Positions 63,839 to 64,000 of a stretch of DNA of 64,000 bases are shown in pieces. The stretch spans positions 2,564,368 to 2,628,367 of the forward strand of contig OZ026850.1 of NCBI GenBank assembly GCA_964023205.1. Reading direction: 5' to 3'. The stretch comes from Lutraria lutraria (lineage: Eukaryota; Mollusca; Bivalvia; Venerida; Mactridae). The number at the start of each line of letters is the position of its first letter. Position 1 is the first letter of the stretch. The notes beneath the pieces are model-generated. The model ran no database searches. It was given only the letters and a program-made list of their open reading frames with translations, and had not been told where the DNA came from. A program made the translations under genes and the position numbers.

Positions 63839-64000
63839 TTGATGGAAGTGACAAAATAAGCGTGGGTCCCGGCTATCCTTCTAATCTGCACGAGCTTTTC
63901 GGGAACCTTGCTTCCATTGTAGTGTGCCCCAAATTTAAACGTTTTGACAGCTTTTAGAAGGAAAGCCGGGACCCATGATTATTTTCGTCACTTCCGTCAA
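63839..64000. mobile_element. MITE with about 46-bp inverted ends, reaching the window edge
   Basis: Left ttgatggaagtgacaaaata...gggtcccggct and right agccgggacccatgattatt...cacttccgtcaa are reverse complements with few mismatches. The interior is about 70 bp. The last base of the window is the end of the right arm, so the flank cannot be checked. Confidence 0.7.

Overview
The window looks like nuclear DNA of a mollusc, most likely a bivalve. It is AT-rich, has long introns with GT..AG boundaries, and carries a dense, varied load of short dispersed repeats. These include the 'gggcccataactct' and 'caagagggccacantggccc' repeats, which I associate with bivalve genomes. The taxon is an inference from style; no gene here fixes the species.

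Four spliced host genes can be rebuilt, with reading phase agreeing across every junction. (1) 1051-16496, plus strand: the 3' eleven exons (2,751 codons plus stop) of a Schnurri/HIVEP-type zinc-finger transcription factor, whose 5' end lies outside the window. (2) 20650-24867, minus strand: a six-exon, 246-residue AIG1/ADTRP-family membrane hydrolase. A second, homologous first exon sits just upstream at 25127-25264. (3) 27682-30783, plus strand: a five-exon, 275-residue FKBP11-like ER peptidyl-prolyl isomerase with a signal peptide and a C-terminal membrane anchor. (4) 34624-42817, minus strand: a five-exon, 254-residue 14-3-3 protein. Genes 2 and 3 are divergently arranged; nothing indicates that the four genes act together.

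From about 43 kb to the end I find no host gene. The main object is a full-length-looking non-LTR retrotransposon on the minus strand (about 46157-51175) with both ORFs uninterrupted. Its ORF1 and ORF2 lie in the same frame, separated by a single TGA, and ORF2 has no usable ATG of its own. The element sits inside an older tRNA-derived SINE. The rest of this half holds SINEs, palindromic MITEs, a 470-bp GA satellite and a trinucleotide tract.

Repeats recurring across the window include three families of TA-flanked elements with CAGT ends (pogo/Tigger-like non-autonomous elements), a hAT-like MITE with CAGGG ends, at least five palindromic (hairpin) families, a 161-bp tandem array and two tRNA-headed SINE families.

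The strongest points for follow-up are the single-stop ORF1/ORF2 layout of the LINE, the duplicated AIG1/ADTRP first exon that keeps the predicted catalytic Thr, and a tandem duplication of the splice acceptor in front of the 5.1-kb zinc-finger exon.
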